Of a stretch of 35,461 bases of DNA, positions 26,596 through 33,649 are shown piece after piece. The DNA is from Clostridia bacterium (GTDB taxonomy: Bacteria; Bacillota; Clostridia; Christensenellales; DTU072), in NCBI GenBank assembly GCA_017504305.1, contig JAFVRJ010000017.1, positions 1 to 35,461 of the forward strand, in the 5' to 3' direction. The position numbers were made by a program, and so were the translations under genes. Every line of letters begins with the position of its first letter. Position 1 is the first letter of the stretch. Under the pieces are notes generated by a model that searched no databases, was not told where the DNA came from, and saw only the letters and a program-made list of their open reading frames with translations.

Positions 26596-26623
26596 CCCTC
26601 CCCTGCCAAAAGGCAAGGGAAGG
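26596..26623 (-). repeat. 12-bp imperfect palindrome / RNA hairpin between motif genes
   Basis: The arms at 26596-26607 and 26612-26623 pair over 12 bp with a 4-nt loop. On the minus strand both mismatches become G-U pairs, so the structure is perfect as RNA in the operon's own direction. No U-tract follows, so it is more likely a processing or stability stem or a dispersed palindromic repeat than a terminator. The rest of the 26519-26649 gap holds nothing recognisable. Confidence 0.6.
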
Positions 26624-26649
26624 TAATAATTTATTTATTGAAGATTGAA

Positions 26650-27294
26650 TTAGTCGTTTTTAGCAAGGTATGCGATAAGTACGTTGATAAGGCTGATTGC
26701 TGCTACTGCATAGAGGCCGTAACCAAAAGTATATCCGCCTTCGATGAGAGCCATAAGAAGTGCTACGAGAGCTGCCAAGAGACCAAAGAAAGTGGTGATC
26801 TTTGCAAATACGCAAGCGCCTTTCTTGCAAACTCTGATGAGAGAAGAGATAAGGGTGAGGAGTGCCATTACGGGAACTACTGCGATTGCAACAGCGATGA
26901 TGTTGGTGAACTCCATGGTTTCAACGAGGTTAATGATCATATCGAGACCACTTACGCCGTCGATGAGAGCAAGGTACTCCGGAACTACGAACTTAGCTGC
27001 TACGTAGATACCGATGATTACGAGAGAAAGGATGCTGAGAATAATAGCAGCTGCACTTGCCTTTTTCTTAGCGGGAGCAACAACTTCTTCTTCCTCTTCA
27101 ACGATTTCGTCTTCTACTTCTTCATCGTACATATAAAGGGGTTGTTCTTGAGAAGAATACGGTACGAAAGCGATAGGTTGAATAATGGGAGTAAGTTGAA
27201 CAGCCTTTGAAGGTGCTGCTACAGGAGTTGCTTCCTTTTCTTCAACAGCGGCGGGTGCGGCGACTTTGTTCTTTTTTTCGCTCTTTTTAGACAT
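26650..27294 (-). CDS. Four-helix membrane protein with VQPI-VPY motif
   Basis: Family not recognised. The 214-aa protein starts with a Lys/Ala/Glu-rich stretch, then the motif QLTPIIQPIAFVPY and SSQEQPLYMYD (33-57), an unbroken acidic run (58-70), a basic AKKKA patch and four hydrophobic helices (about 79-100, 131-155, 161-185, 189-210). The basic patch before helix 1 puts the motif in the cytoplasm. The design is the same as the 314-aa protein at 25189, but the helices are too different to call close homologues by eye. GGAGG precedes the ATG. It is the third gene of its operon. Confidence 0.85.
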   Translation of the reverse strand: MSKKSEKKNKVAAPAAVEEKEATPVAAPSKAVQLTPIIQPIAFVPYSSQEQPLYMYDEEVEDEIVEEEEEVVAPAKKKASAAAIILSILSLVIIGIYVAAKFVVPEYLALIDGVSGLDMIINLVETMEFTNIIAVAIAVVPVMALLTLISSLIRVCKKGACVFAKITTFFGLLAALVALLMALIEGGYTFGYGLYAVAAISLINVLIAYLAKND

Positions 27295-27351
27295 TTTTCA
27301 ATCCTCCTAATAGGTATTTATAAATAAAGTTGCGAAACTTTTATTCCGAAA

Positions 27352-27588
27352 TTAATCTTCGTCGTAATACTCTTCGTCCTCAAATTGAGCAAGAGGTTGC
27401 ATTTGAGAGCTGTAAGGTACGATCGGTATAGGTTGTACTACAGGGGTGAGCTGAATAAAATCAGCGGGCTTTGCTACAGGTACCGGTGCGCAGTTGTTCA
27501 TTACGCGGAAAGTAACTCTGGGAGCAGCACTTCTTCTTTGAGCTTCTTGTTGAGCGGCTAATTGAGCGGCTTTTTTCTTGCTGGGCAT
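27352..27588 (-). CDS. Small motif protein, paralogue of the one at 29117
   Basis: Family not recognised. A 78-aa soluble protein: basic, Gln/Ala-rich N-terminal helix (1-20), APVPVAKPADF (34-44), the motif QLTPVVQPIPIVPY then SSQMQPLAQFED (46-71), and a very acidic C-terminus. It aligns with the 80-aa protein at 29117 over the whole C-terminal half (PVPVA-x-PAD-x-IQLTP). In both operons such a small motif protein lies directly next to a membrane protein with an acidic loop. AGGAGG precedes the ATG. No membrane helix or signal peptide. Confidence 0.8.
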   Translation of the reverse strand: MPSKKKAAQLAAQQEAQRRSAAPRVTFRVMNNCAPVPVAKPADFIQLTPVVQPIPIVPYSSQMQPLAQFEDEEYYDED

Positions 27589-27618
27589 TATAGTAACCTC
27601 CTACTAATCGTATTTGAC

Positions 27619-28905
27619 TTATTTATCGAATATGCTATAGGGCACTTTCTTTCTTGCGAAGAAAGACAATAGCAACATTACTGCGGGAACGATAACTATG
27701 ATGAGCAAACCGTAACCTGCTACCATAGTCATGGGCATTACGTCGACCTCGGGATCAAGGGGCTCTGCGGGAGCGCCGTTCATAGCACCCATAAGGAAGT
27801 CGGTGATCTTGCTGAAGTCGATTACGCTAACTACGGTGCCGTCTTCGAGGAAGTAGGGAGCGCCCATGTAGTTACCCGCTGCAGCAAAACCTGCTATTAA
27901 TGCAGCTACACCACCGAGGAGCATGATGATCGACATAATTCCGAAACCTTTATAGATACGTCTTCCGAACATCGAAAGAATTGCAATGATTATTATGATA
28001 ACTGCGAATACTGCACCAAGGATAAGTAAAAGCGGGAAGTAAGTCCATACCATGCCTGCGATAGAGCTCATGCCGTCTGCTTCGCGGGCTGCGGGATCGA
28101 TTACGGAAGTGCTTACTTGGGGAGGATATACGGTTTCTTCTTCCTCTTCGGGTTCTGCTTCTGCTTCGCCCTCTTCACCTTCGGTTCCTTCGGTATCTTC
28201 AGCGCCCTCTTCACCTTCGGTTTCTTCCTCTGCGGCTTCTGCTACAACATCGTCGCCATCGGTTTCTTCGGCGCCCTCTTCACCTTCGGTTTCTTCCTCT
28301 GCATCTTCGGGAGCAAGTTGTGCCAAAGTGCCATCGTAGAAAGCGGAAAGACTATTGCCGTCAGCATCGGTCATTTCAACGCCTGCAAATTTCTTAAGTG
28401 CGCCGAAGATAGGATCGGTCAAGCTAACGTATGCGCTCTTATCTTCGTATTCGATAACGATAATGTTGCCGTCTTCGTCGACTTCGTCCGTTTCGATATC
28501 TTCTCTTTCACTTAAAGGAGTGAGGTCGGGTTGAACGAGGAAAGAGGTGAATTCGGGCATGATGCCGAGATAATTAACTGCTATTACGCCTACCCATACT
28601 ATCGCCAATAGCATAATCATGAAGCATACGCCACGACGCATAATGAAGAAATATTCCCTTTCCTTACGTCTGTTCTTTTTGACGGGAACGGGTTTCTCTA
28701 CGGGCTTGGGTGCGGGAGCAGCTTTTCTAGCGGGTCTTCTTGCAGCACCGGCAGGCATACCTGCATTGTAGCGTACCGAATAAGGGTTGGCATATTGAAC
28801 GCCGCCTCTTACGGGACGGGATGCAGCTGTGTTACGCATAGCGGAACCGTATTGGGTACGCTTTGCGCTACCGGAAGCAGATTTGGTTGATTTTTTGTTT
28901 GCCAT
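27619..28905 (-). CDS. Membrane protein with acidic repeat loop
   Basis: Family not recognised. The 428-aa protein has a long basic Ala/Pro/Arg-rich cytoplasmic N-terminus (1-89), helix 1 (about 90-112), and a loop outside the membrane of ~175 residues whose second half (200-258) is nearly all Glu, Asp, Gly, Thr and Ala in repeats of the type EETEGEEGAE. Three more helices follow (about 289-313, 321-344, 393-416), then a basic tail. It lacks the VQPI-VPY motif. Layout and the C-terminal GYG-LII pattern resemble the 295-aa protein at 29378, suggesting paralogy. First gene of its operon, with its own promoter and GGAGG site. Confidence 0.85.
   Translation of the reverse strand: MANKKSTKSASGSAKRTQYGSAMRNTAASRPVRGGVQYANPYSVRYNAGMPAGAARRPARKAAPAPKPVEKPVPVKKNRRKEREYFFIMRRGVCFMIMLLAIVWVGVIAVNYLGIMPEFTSFLVQPDLTPLSEREDIETDEVDEDGNIIVIEYEDKSAYVSLTDPIFGALKKFAGVEMTDADGNSLSAFYDGTLAQLAPEDAEEETEGEEGAEETDGDDVVAEAAEEETEGEEGAEDTEGTEGEEGEAEAEPEEEEETVYPPQVSTSVIDPAAREADGMSSIAGMVWTYFPLLLILGAVFAVIIIIIAILSMFGRRIYKGFGIMSIIMLLGGVAALIAGFAAAGNYMGAPYFLEDGTVVSVIDFSKITDFLMGAMNGAPAEPLDPEVDVMPMTMVAGYGLLIIVIVPAVMLLLSFFARKKVPYSIFDK
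28167..28302 (-). repeat. Tandem DNA repeats encoding the acidic loop
   Basis: A 32-bp block is identical at 28202-28233 and 28271-28302 (69-bp period), and its core 20 bp recurs at 28167-28186. In frame it encodes the AEEETEGEEGAE-type repeats. Identity at the DNA level suggests recent expansion and probable length variation between strains. Confidence 0.85.
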
Positions 28906-28922
28906 ACTCCCTCCAAGAGTCT

Positions 28923-28940
28923 AATTTATAATTATAAATT
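28923..28940. promoter_or_regulatory. Perfect 18-bp AT palindrome in the operon leader
   Basis: A perfect palindrome made only of A and T lies between the promoter (28964-28992) and the ribosome binding site of the 428-aa gene. Its AATTATAAAT half recurs at 28945-28954. It could be an operator or simply an RNA stem near the start site. Confidence 0.45.
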
Positions 28941-28963
28941 ACGCAATTATAAATAGTAACATT

Positions 28964-28992
28964 AGTTTACCATAGTATAGACAATATTTCAA
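28964..28992 (-). promoter_or_regulatory. Promoter of the second motif-protein operon
   Basis: Minus-strand TTGAAA (28987-28992), a 17-bp spacer and TAAACT (28964-28969) preceded by TGG, an extended -10. It sits right after the terminator of the first motif-protein operon, so the two operons are independently transcribed. Confidence 0.82.
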
Positions 28993-29033
28993 GCCCTTTT
29001 AGAAAAATTTTTTGCCAAATTTTAACGTAGTTA

Positions 29034-29062
29034 AAATAAAAAAGGCACGGTAATACCGTGCC
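29034..29062 (-). terminator. Terminator of the first motif-protein operon
   Basis: GGCACGGT (29044-29051) and ACCGTGCC (29055-29062) form an 8-bp GC-rich stem with a 3-nt loop, followed on the minus strand by TTTTTTATTTT. Textbook intrinsic terminator. Confidence 0.95.
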
Positions 29063-29116
29063 CGAGAATTTCGAGATATTTTTAATCAAGTAAAGCTGTA
29101 AAAAGACGTTCGATTA

Positions 29117-29359
29117 TTATTCGTAATCCTCTTCAAGACCGTCTTCATACATTGCAAGGGGTTGCAATTGAGAGCTGTACGGTACGAGCGGGATGGGTTG
29201 TACGATGGGAGTAAGTTGAATATAATCAGCAGGACGAGCTACCGGAACGGGACCGTTAGAAACTTTTTGCCAACTTGCGGTGCGTACTTTCTTTTTTGCT
29301 TTTGCTGCTGCTTCTGCTTGAGCTCTTGCTTCTGCTTCTCTTTTCTTTTTGCCGAACAT
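29117..29359 (-). CDS. Small motif protein (cleanest copy of the VQPI-VPY motif)
   Basis: Family not recognised. An 80-aa soluble protein: a highly charged N-terminal helix rich in Lys, Ala and Glu (1-27), PVPVARPADY (38-47), the motif QLTPIVQPIPLVPY then SSQLQPLAMYED (48-73), and an acidic tail. It is a clear paralogue of the 78-aa protein at 27352. It ends its operon after the 295-aa membrane protein. AAGGAG precedes the ATG. Helical head, proline-rich middle and acidic tail suggest an adaptor or ligand peptide, not an enzyme (inference). Confidence 0.8.
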   Translation of the reverse strand: MFGKKKREAEARAQAEAAAKAKKKVRTASWQKVSNGPVPVARPADYIQLTPIVQPIPLVPYSSQLQPLAMYEDGLEEDYE

Positions 29360-29377
29360 GTTAAAATCTCCTTTTCT

Positions 29378-30265
29378 TTATTGAACCTTCTTCTTACTAC
29401 GGAAAGCAAACAAGCTTGCTACTAAAGTAAGAAGCGACAATACCGTCATAATCAAGTAGCCGTAACCTACTTGCATAGTTAGGGCACCCGTAGGCATAAC
29501 AAAACTCATTACATCTGCCATTTCTGCGCCACTCCAAAGGAATCCGCAAGCAATACCGATGACGGAAAGAACCAACATGAGTATTGCGCTCAAAACAAAG
29601 AGCTTGCGACGTTTGGGTGTGCAAAGGGATACGAAAGCGCGAATAAAGAATATTACTGCAATCAATAATCCCAATACGAGCACTACGGGAAGTGCGTATG
29701 CAACTACCATATCGAGCATTTCAGCTCCTTCGAGGGTTGCCAAGCACTCGTTATAGAAAATATAATCACCTTCGACGCTATCGGGCATAAAGTACTTAAC
29801 GAAACTCATGACGATATCTTCGACGCCGATTGCGGTTATAATCAATTCTTTTTCAGGTTCTTCCTCCCCTTCTGCTACTTCGGGAGTTACGTCCTCTACC
29901 TTTTCAAATAGGTTGAAGTAGGAGTTGTAATCCTCGAGCATATCGAGTTGGAGGTAGCTTAAAGCGCCTACCGCTACGTATAAAAGGGTAAACAGCACGA
30001 CAAGGAATACCATAAAGCCTCTTCTGGCTCTCTTAACTTTACCTTTGGTACGTCTTCTCTTTACCTTTTCTTTTTTTACTTTTTTGACCTTGGTTTCTTC
30101 GACGACCTCTTCGGGTTCATTTTCGAAATAAGGGCTTATCGACGGGGGTGCGTGATGTACTGCAGGAGTAGATACCGCCCTGGATTCGCTAAATGATTTG
30201 ATATAAGGCGAAGCGAGGTCGCGTTTACTTAATACGTATTCGTTTGCACGAGTAGTTTTTCCCAT
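29378..30265 (-). CDS. Membrane protein with acidic loop, paralogue of the one at 27619
   Basis: Family not recognised. The 295-aa protein has a cytoplasmic N-terminus with a strongly basic segment (59-82), helix 1 (about 83-105), an outside loop of ~80 residues with an acidic part (AEGEEEPEKE, 131-140), then helices 2-4 (about 187-212, 221-244, 264-287) and a basic tail. The order of parts and the end (TM-QVGYGYLIM, then a helix ending in Phe-Arg-Ser-Lys-Lys) resemble the 428-aa protein. It has no VQPI-VPY motif but is flanked by genes that do. AAGGAGG precedes the ATG. Confidence 0.85.
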   Translation of the reverse strand: MGKTTRANEYVLSKRDLASPYIKSFSESRAVSTPAVHHAPPSISPYFENEPEEVVEETKVKKVKKEKVKRRRTKGKVKRARRGFMVFLVVLFTLLYVAVGALSYLQLDMLEDYNSYFNLFEKVEDVTPEVAEGEEEPEKELIITAIGVEDIVMSFVKYFMPDSVEGDYIFYNECLATLEGAEMLDMVVAYALPVVLVLGLLIAVIFFIRAFVSLCTPKRRKLFVLSAILMLVLSVIGIACGFLWSGAEMADVMSFVMPTGALTMQVGYGYLIMTVLSLLTLVASLFAFRSKKKVQ

Positions 30266-30293
30266 TATACACCTCCTTATCGGAATAACTTAA

Positions 30294-30320
30294 CGCGCCT
30301 ACGCACAAGCGTACGGCGCG
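30294..30320 (-). other. Strong hairpin between the zinc-ribbon gene and the next membrane gene
   Basis: CGCGCC-TACGC (30294-30304) pairs with GCGTA-C-GGCGCG (30309-30320): an 11-bp stem with one bulged base and an ACAA loop. No U-tract follows on the minus strand; probably an intercistronic processing or stability stem. Confidence 0.55.
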
Positions 30321-30335
30321 CTAAACGATATTACA

Positions 30336-31432
30336 TTATTTGCATTTGCACTTTTTGGGGCTACATGCACAAAGGATTAAGTGGATGAGCGCGGGGATAG
30401 CGTTAACGAGCAATAACAATGCTGCCATCGAATTGTCGTTTGTACCACTTTGAGCATCGAGGTAGAAATAAGTGCCTGCTGCATAAGCGATGTAACCAAT
30501 GATTTGGATCAAGCCGATAACCCAACCTCTGCAGTTGCGCTTACCGCCGATCAAACGAACAAGGGAGTGGATTACTGCGATTACGGAAGTTACCATAATT
30601 ATCGCTGCGCCTGCTACAAAGAGATAATCCAAACCTGCTGCTGAACCTTCGATTGCCATTTGGATTGCGCCGTAGCAACCTAAAGCAAAGTAGGTCATAA
30701 TTGCGGAAAGAATTAAAGTGAAGATAGCAAAGATTCTTACCTTCTTTTTGCTTGCTTTGCAAGTGGTATCTTTAACCTCTACGTCCTCTTGAGTTGCTTG
30801 AGCTGCTTGTTGAGCTGCAAGACGAGCTCTCATTTCTTCAGCTTCGCGTTGTTGCTTGATAGCAGCAAGTTCTTCGGGAGTATAGGGTTGATATCTATAA
30901 AGTTGGTTGGGGTTGTATTGGCGGAGAGGATACATCGAGTCTACGTAAGGAACGACCACGAAGGGTTGTGCTACAACGCCTTGTTGTCCCCCTGCTACCA
31001 TCATGTTGGCAACTACCGGTTGAGCTGCTTGAGCGGGAGTTTCCTTTAAGGGTTCTGCTACCGGAGCTTGTTCTTCTACGGGTTGCTCGGGAGCGGCGAT
31101 GGGTAGCGGTGCAACCAAAGTCTCTTGTTGAGCGTTGAACTCTGCGCTTTGATTAATGCGCTTAAGAGCGTTAACGTATTCGCTACGGGGACGAGGCTTG
31201 CCACAACGGGTACACTTGGGTTGATCGATACGATTGATGCTACCGCAAATCGAACAACGTAAGTGATACGGGACTTATCGAGAGTCGCCATGGAATCCCT
31301 ATCGAAATCTTTTTGAGCCTCTTTTAGGGCTTCTGCGATAACTGCGTTATCATCAGCCATGCTCGATCCGCATTTTGCGCAAAAACGGCTGCCTTCGGGA
31401 TTGAATTCGCCACATGCCTTACATTTTGCCAT
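30336..31432 (-). CDS. Double zinc-ribbon membrane protein, broken by an apparent frameshift
   Basis: Family not recognised. Two overlapping frames make one coherent gene. The first (from ATG 31432) has zinc ribbon 1, CKACG-x10-CAKCG. The second (30336 to about 31262) has zinc ribbon 2, CSICG-x9-CTRCG, then a Pro/Gln-rich region with a diverged locus motif (AQPFVVVPYVDSMYPLRQY), a charged segment, four membrane helices and a Cys/Lys tail. The first frame runs past ~31261 into unrelated residues; the second has a TAA just upstream (~31275) and no good start. One extra T near 31261-31262 would join them as RIT-LRCSICG, giving about 365 aa. Either a recent mutation or a base-call error; no slippery site is seen. 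It opens its operon, with AAGGAG before the ATG. Confidence 0.75.
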
Positions 31433-31492
31433 ATCCACTTCTCCTTACTACGGGCATAGCGAGCCCGCGTATTAAAGTCTTGATTGCTTTTA

Positions 31493-31521
31493 ATTATACA
31501 AGATAAATTTTTGAATTACAA
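31493..31521 (-). promoter_or_regulatory. Promoter of the first motif-protein operon
   Basis: Minus-strand TTGTAA (31516-31521), a 17-bp spacer and TATAAT (31493-31498), about 60 bp before the zinc-ribbon gene. A small CGGGC/GCCCG stem (31451-31467) lies in the leader. The remaining gap to glnS (31522-31614) is AT-rich with no clear terminator. Confidence 0.78.
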
Positions 31522-31614
31522 TAGCTTTGAGAAAATTAATTTAACAAATTTTCACAATTTGAACACATTTGAGCTGATTATTTACTTAAAATTTACCCGC
31601 ACGCCTTTAAGAGG

Positions 31615-33255
31615 CTATTTGTTGAAAGAATCCTTAAGCGAAACGATACGGTAAAAGCTCTCCACACCGTTCTTCTTTCCGGCGTATTTGTAGTACGCTT
31701 GGCGCATGAATTGGTAGCTTTCCCCTACCTTGCCTTCAAAGAGGAAAGGCTCGCCTTTAGCGCCTTCAACAAGCTCCAAAGAGTTGGGGTTAAGTCTATC
31801 GTTAAAGTCGGTAATTTCATCGGTTGCATCTACGAGCAAGCTTTCGTACTTGTAAAGGTTGCAATCGACCGCATACTTTTGAGATACCCATTGTACCGTT
31901 CCCTTGACCTTGATGTTGCAATTTACGCCACCGCTCGCGCTATCCTCAATGTACTCGCAGTGCAAGCGTACGGGATTGCCTTGACCGTCAAGCTCGGTGG
32001 ATACGTGACGCAAAATATAAGCACCTTTAAGTCTAATCAAACCACCTTCAACAAGTCTTTTGTACTTGGGCGGAGGATTGAGTGCAAAGTCGGTTTCTTC
32101 GATGTAAATATTTTTCGTTAAAATAACGTTATGGGTTCCCGAATCAGGATTATTGGGATTATTAACTACGGCAAACGACAATTCTTCATCATCGCCCATA
32201 TTGTCTATAACAACAGCTAACGGACGCTCTACGACCATTGCTCTTTGAGCGTTTTGATTGAGGTTTTCACGTACGCAGAACTCGAGGAGCGCAGGGTCTA
32301 CTTCGCTGTTTGCTTTGGCAACGCCTACTCTTGCGCAGAACTCTTTAACGGCTTCTGCAGGGTAGCCTCTTTCTCTCATACCGCTCAAGGTGGGCATGCG
32401 AGGATCGTTCCAGCCTTCAACGTGGCCGTTTTCTACCAAGCGCTTAAGATAACGCTTTGACATTATGGTGTTTTTGATGTTTAGACGTGCAAATTCTATT
32501 TGGCGCGGAGGATTTACAAATTCGCATTGTTCGCATACCCAATCGTACAAAGGACGGTGGTCTTCGAACTCCAAAGTACAAATGGAGTGCGTTACGCCGT
32601 CAAGCGCATCACCGATGGGATGAGCAAAGTCGTACATGGGATATACGCACCACTTATCGCCGGTACGATGATGATGGTAACGAAGAATACGGTAAATAAC
32701 CGGATCGCGCATATTGATGTTGGGGCTTGCCATATCGATTTTAGCGCGTAAAACTTTGCTACCGTCAGCATACTTACCTTCGCGCATTTCTTGGAAAAGC
32801 TTGAGATTTTCTTCCACGCTACGATTGCGATAAGGGCTTTCTTGACCGGGCTCGGTTAGCGTTCCGCGAGTGGCTCTTATTTGTTCAGCATCGTAATCAC
32901 AAACGTATGCAACCCCTTTTTTGATAAGTTTTACTGCCAAATCATAGGTTTGCTCGAAGTAATCGCTTGCATAAAGCTCTTTATCCCACTCGAATCCAAG
33001 CCACTTGATATCTTCTTTAATGCTTTCAACGTACTCAACGTCCTCTTTGGTGGGGTTGGTGTCGTCGAAACGAAGATTGCACTTGCCGTTGAACTTTTGC
33101 TTAATGCCAAAGTTGATGCAAAGGCTCTTGGAGTGGCCAACGTGCAAATATCCGTTGGGCTCCGGCGGGAAGCGAGTATAAATCAAATTATGTTTACCCG
33201 TTTCAAGGTCGTTAACGATGATGTCTTCAATAAAGTTGGAAGCTTCGATAGTCAT
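31615..33255 (-). CDS. glnS: Glutaminyl-tRNA synthetase
   Basis: A class I synthetase charging tRNA-Gln with glutamine. The 546-aa protein has the HIGH-type PPEPNGYLHVGH (30-41), the MSKR signature (265-268) and the full C-terminal beta-barrel anticodon-binding domain. Many Firmicutes lack GlnRS and use the GatCAB amidation route, but Clostridia-type members often carry GlnRS. GGAG precedes the ATG. It follows the acetyltransferase by 19 bp, so it is the last gene of the transporter-acetyltransferase-glnS operon. Confidence 0.97.
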   Translation of the reverse strand: MTIEASNFIEDIIVNDLETGKHNLIYTRFPPEPNGYLHVGHSKSLCINFGIKQKFNGKCNLRFDDTNPTKEDVEYVESIKEDIKWLGFEWDKELYASDYFEQTYDLAVKLIKKGVAYVCDYDAEQIRATRGTLTEPGQESPYRNRSVEENLKLFQEMREGKYADGSKVLRAKIDMASPNINMRDPVIYRILRYHHHRTGDKWCVYPMYDFAHPIGDALDGVTHSICTLEFEDHRPLYDWVCEQCEFVNPPRQIEFARLNIKNTIMSKRYLKRLVENGHVEGWNDPRMPTLSGMRERGYPAEAVKEFCARVGVAKANSEVDPALLEFCVRENLNQNAQRAMVVERPLAVVIDNMGDDEELSFAVVNNPNNPDSGTHNVILTKNIYIEETDFALNPPPKYKRLVEGGLIRLKGAYILRHVSTELDGQGNPVRLHCEYIEDSASGGVNCNIKVKGTVQWVSQKYAVDCNLYKYESLLVDATDEITDFNDRLNPNSLELVEGAKGEPFLFEGKVGESYQFMRQAYYKYAGKKNGVESFYRIVSLKDSFNK

Positions 33256-33274
33256 AGATTACTCCAAAATTTTA

Positions 33275-33649
33275 TTAGTGATTGCAACATTTACGCGGAA
33301 ATACCAGTTTGTCGGATTCCACGACCATATAGTCATCGGTCTTGATAAAACCGAATTTTACAAAATATTCGTCGACGTAATCGGCATAGATACGATCAGT
33401 TACGTCAATAAACACGTTCATGAGAGATCTGGTAAGAAAATCACCGAATCCCCTACCACGATACTCTTCAAGTACGCCTACGGCAAGAATATGCATTTCT
33501 TCTTCGGTCACACGCAAACGAGCAATACCTATAGCTTGGTCATCAAGATAAAGTAGGTAACCAACGTCACCCACCATATCTACGCCGAATATAGCGTTAT
33601 GAAGCTCGTTAAGTAACGTTTTATCGTTACTTGCGCCCAAAGAAAGCAT
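33275..33649 (-). CDS. GNAT-family N-acetyltransferase
   Basis: A 124-aa GCN5-related acetyltransferase. The acetyl-CoA site is visible as the strand ILAVGVLEEY followed by RGRGFGDFL (64-72), the classical R/Q-x-x-G-x-G/A turn. A later segment (YADYVDEYFVKFGF) fits the final strand-helix of the fold. Substrate unknown. Its ATG overlaps the stop of the transporter gene by one base (TAATG), with GAGG upstream, so translation is coupled. Confidence 0.88.
   Translation of the reverse strand: MLSLGASNDKTLLNELHNAIFGVDMVGDVGYLLYLDDQAIGIARLRVTEEEMHILAVGVLEEYRGRGFGDFLTRSLMNVFIDVTDRIYADYVDEYFVKFGFIKTDDYMVVESDKLVFPRKCCNH

Noticed and set aside
28052..28515. Plus-strand Ser- and Phe-rich frames opposite the acidic repeat
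   Set aside because: They arise from the reverse of GAA/GAG-rich repeats; no start signals and no likeness to known proteins.
31255..31275. Programmed -1 frameshift in the zinc-ribbon gene
   Set aside because: No slippery heptamer or clear downstream stem; a single-base loss or base-call error explains it more simply.
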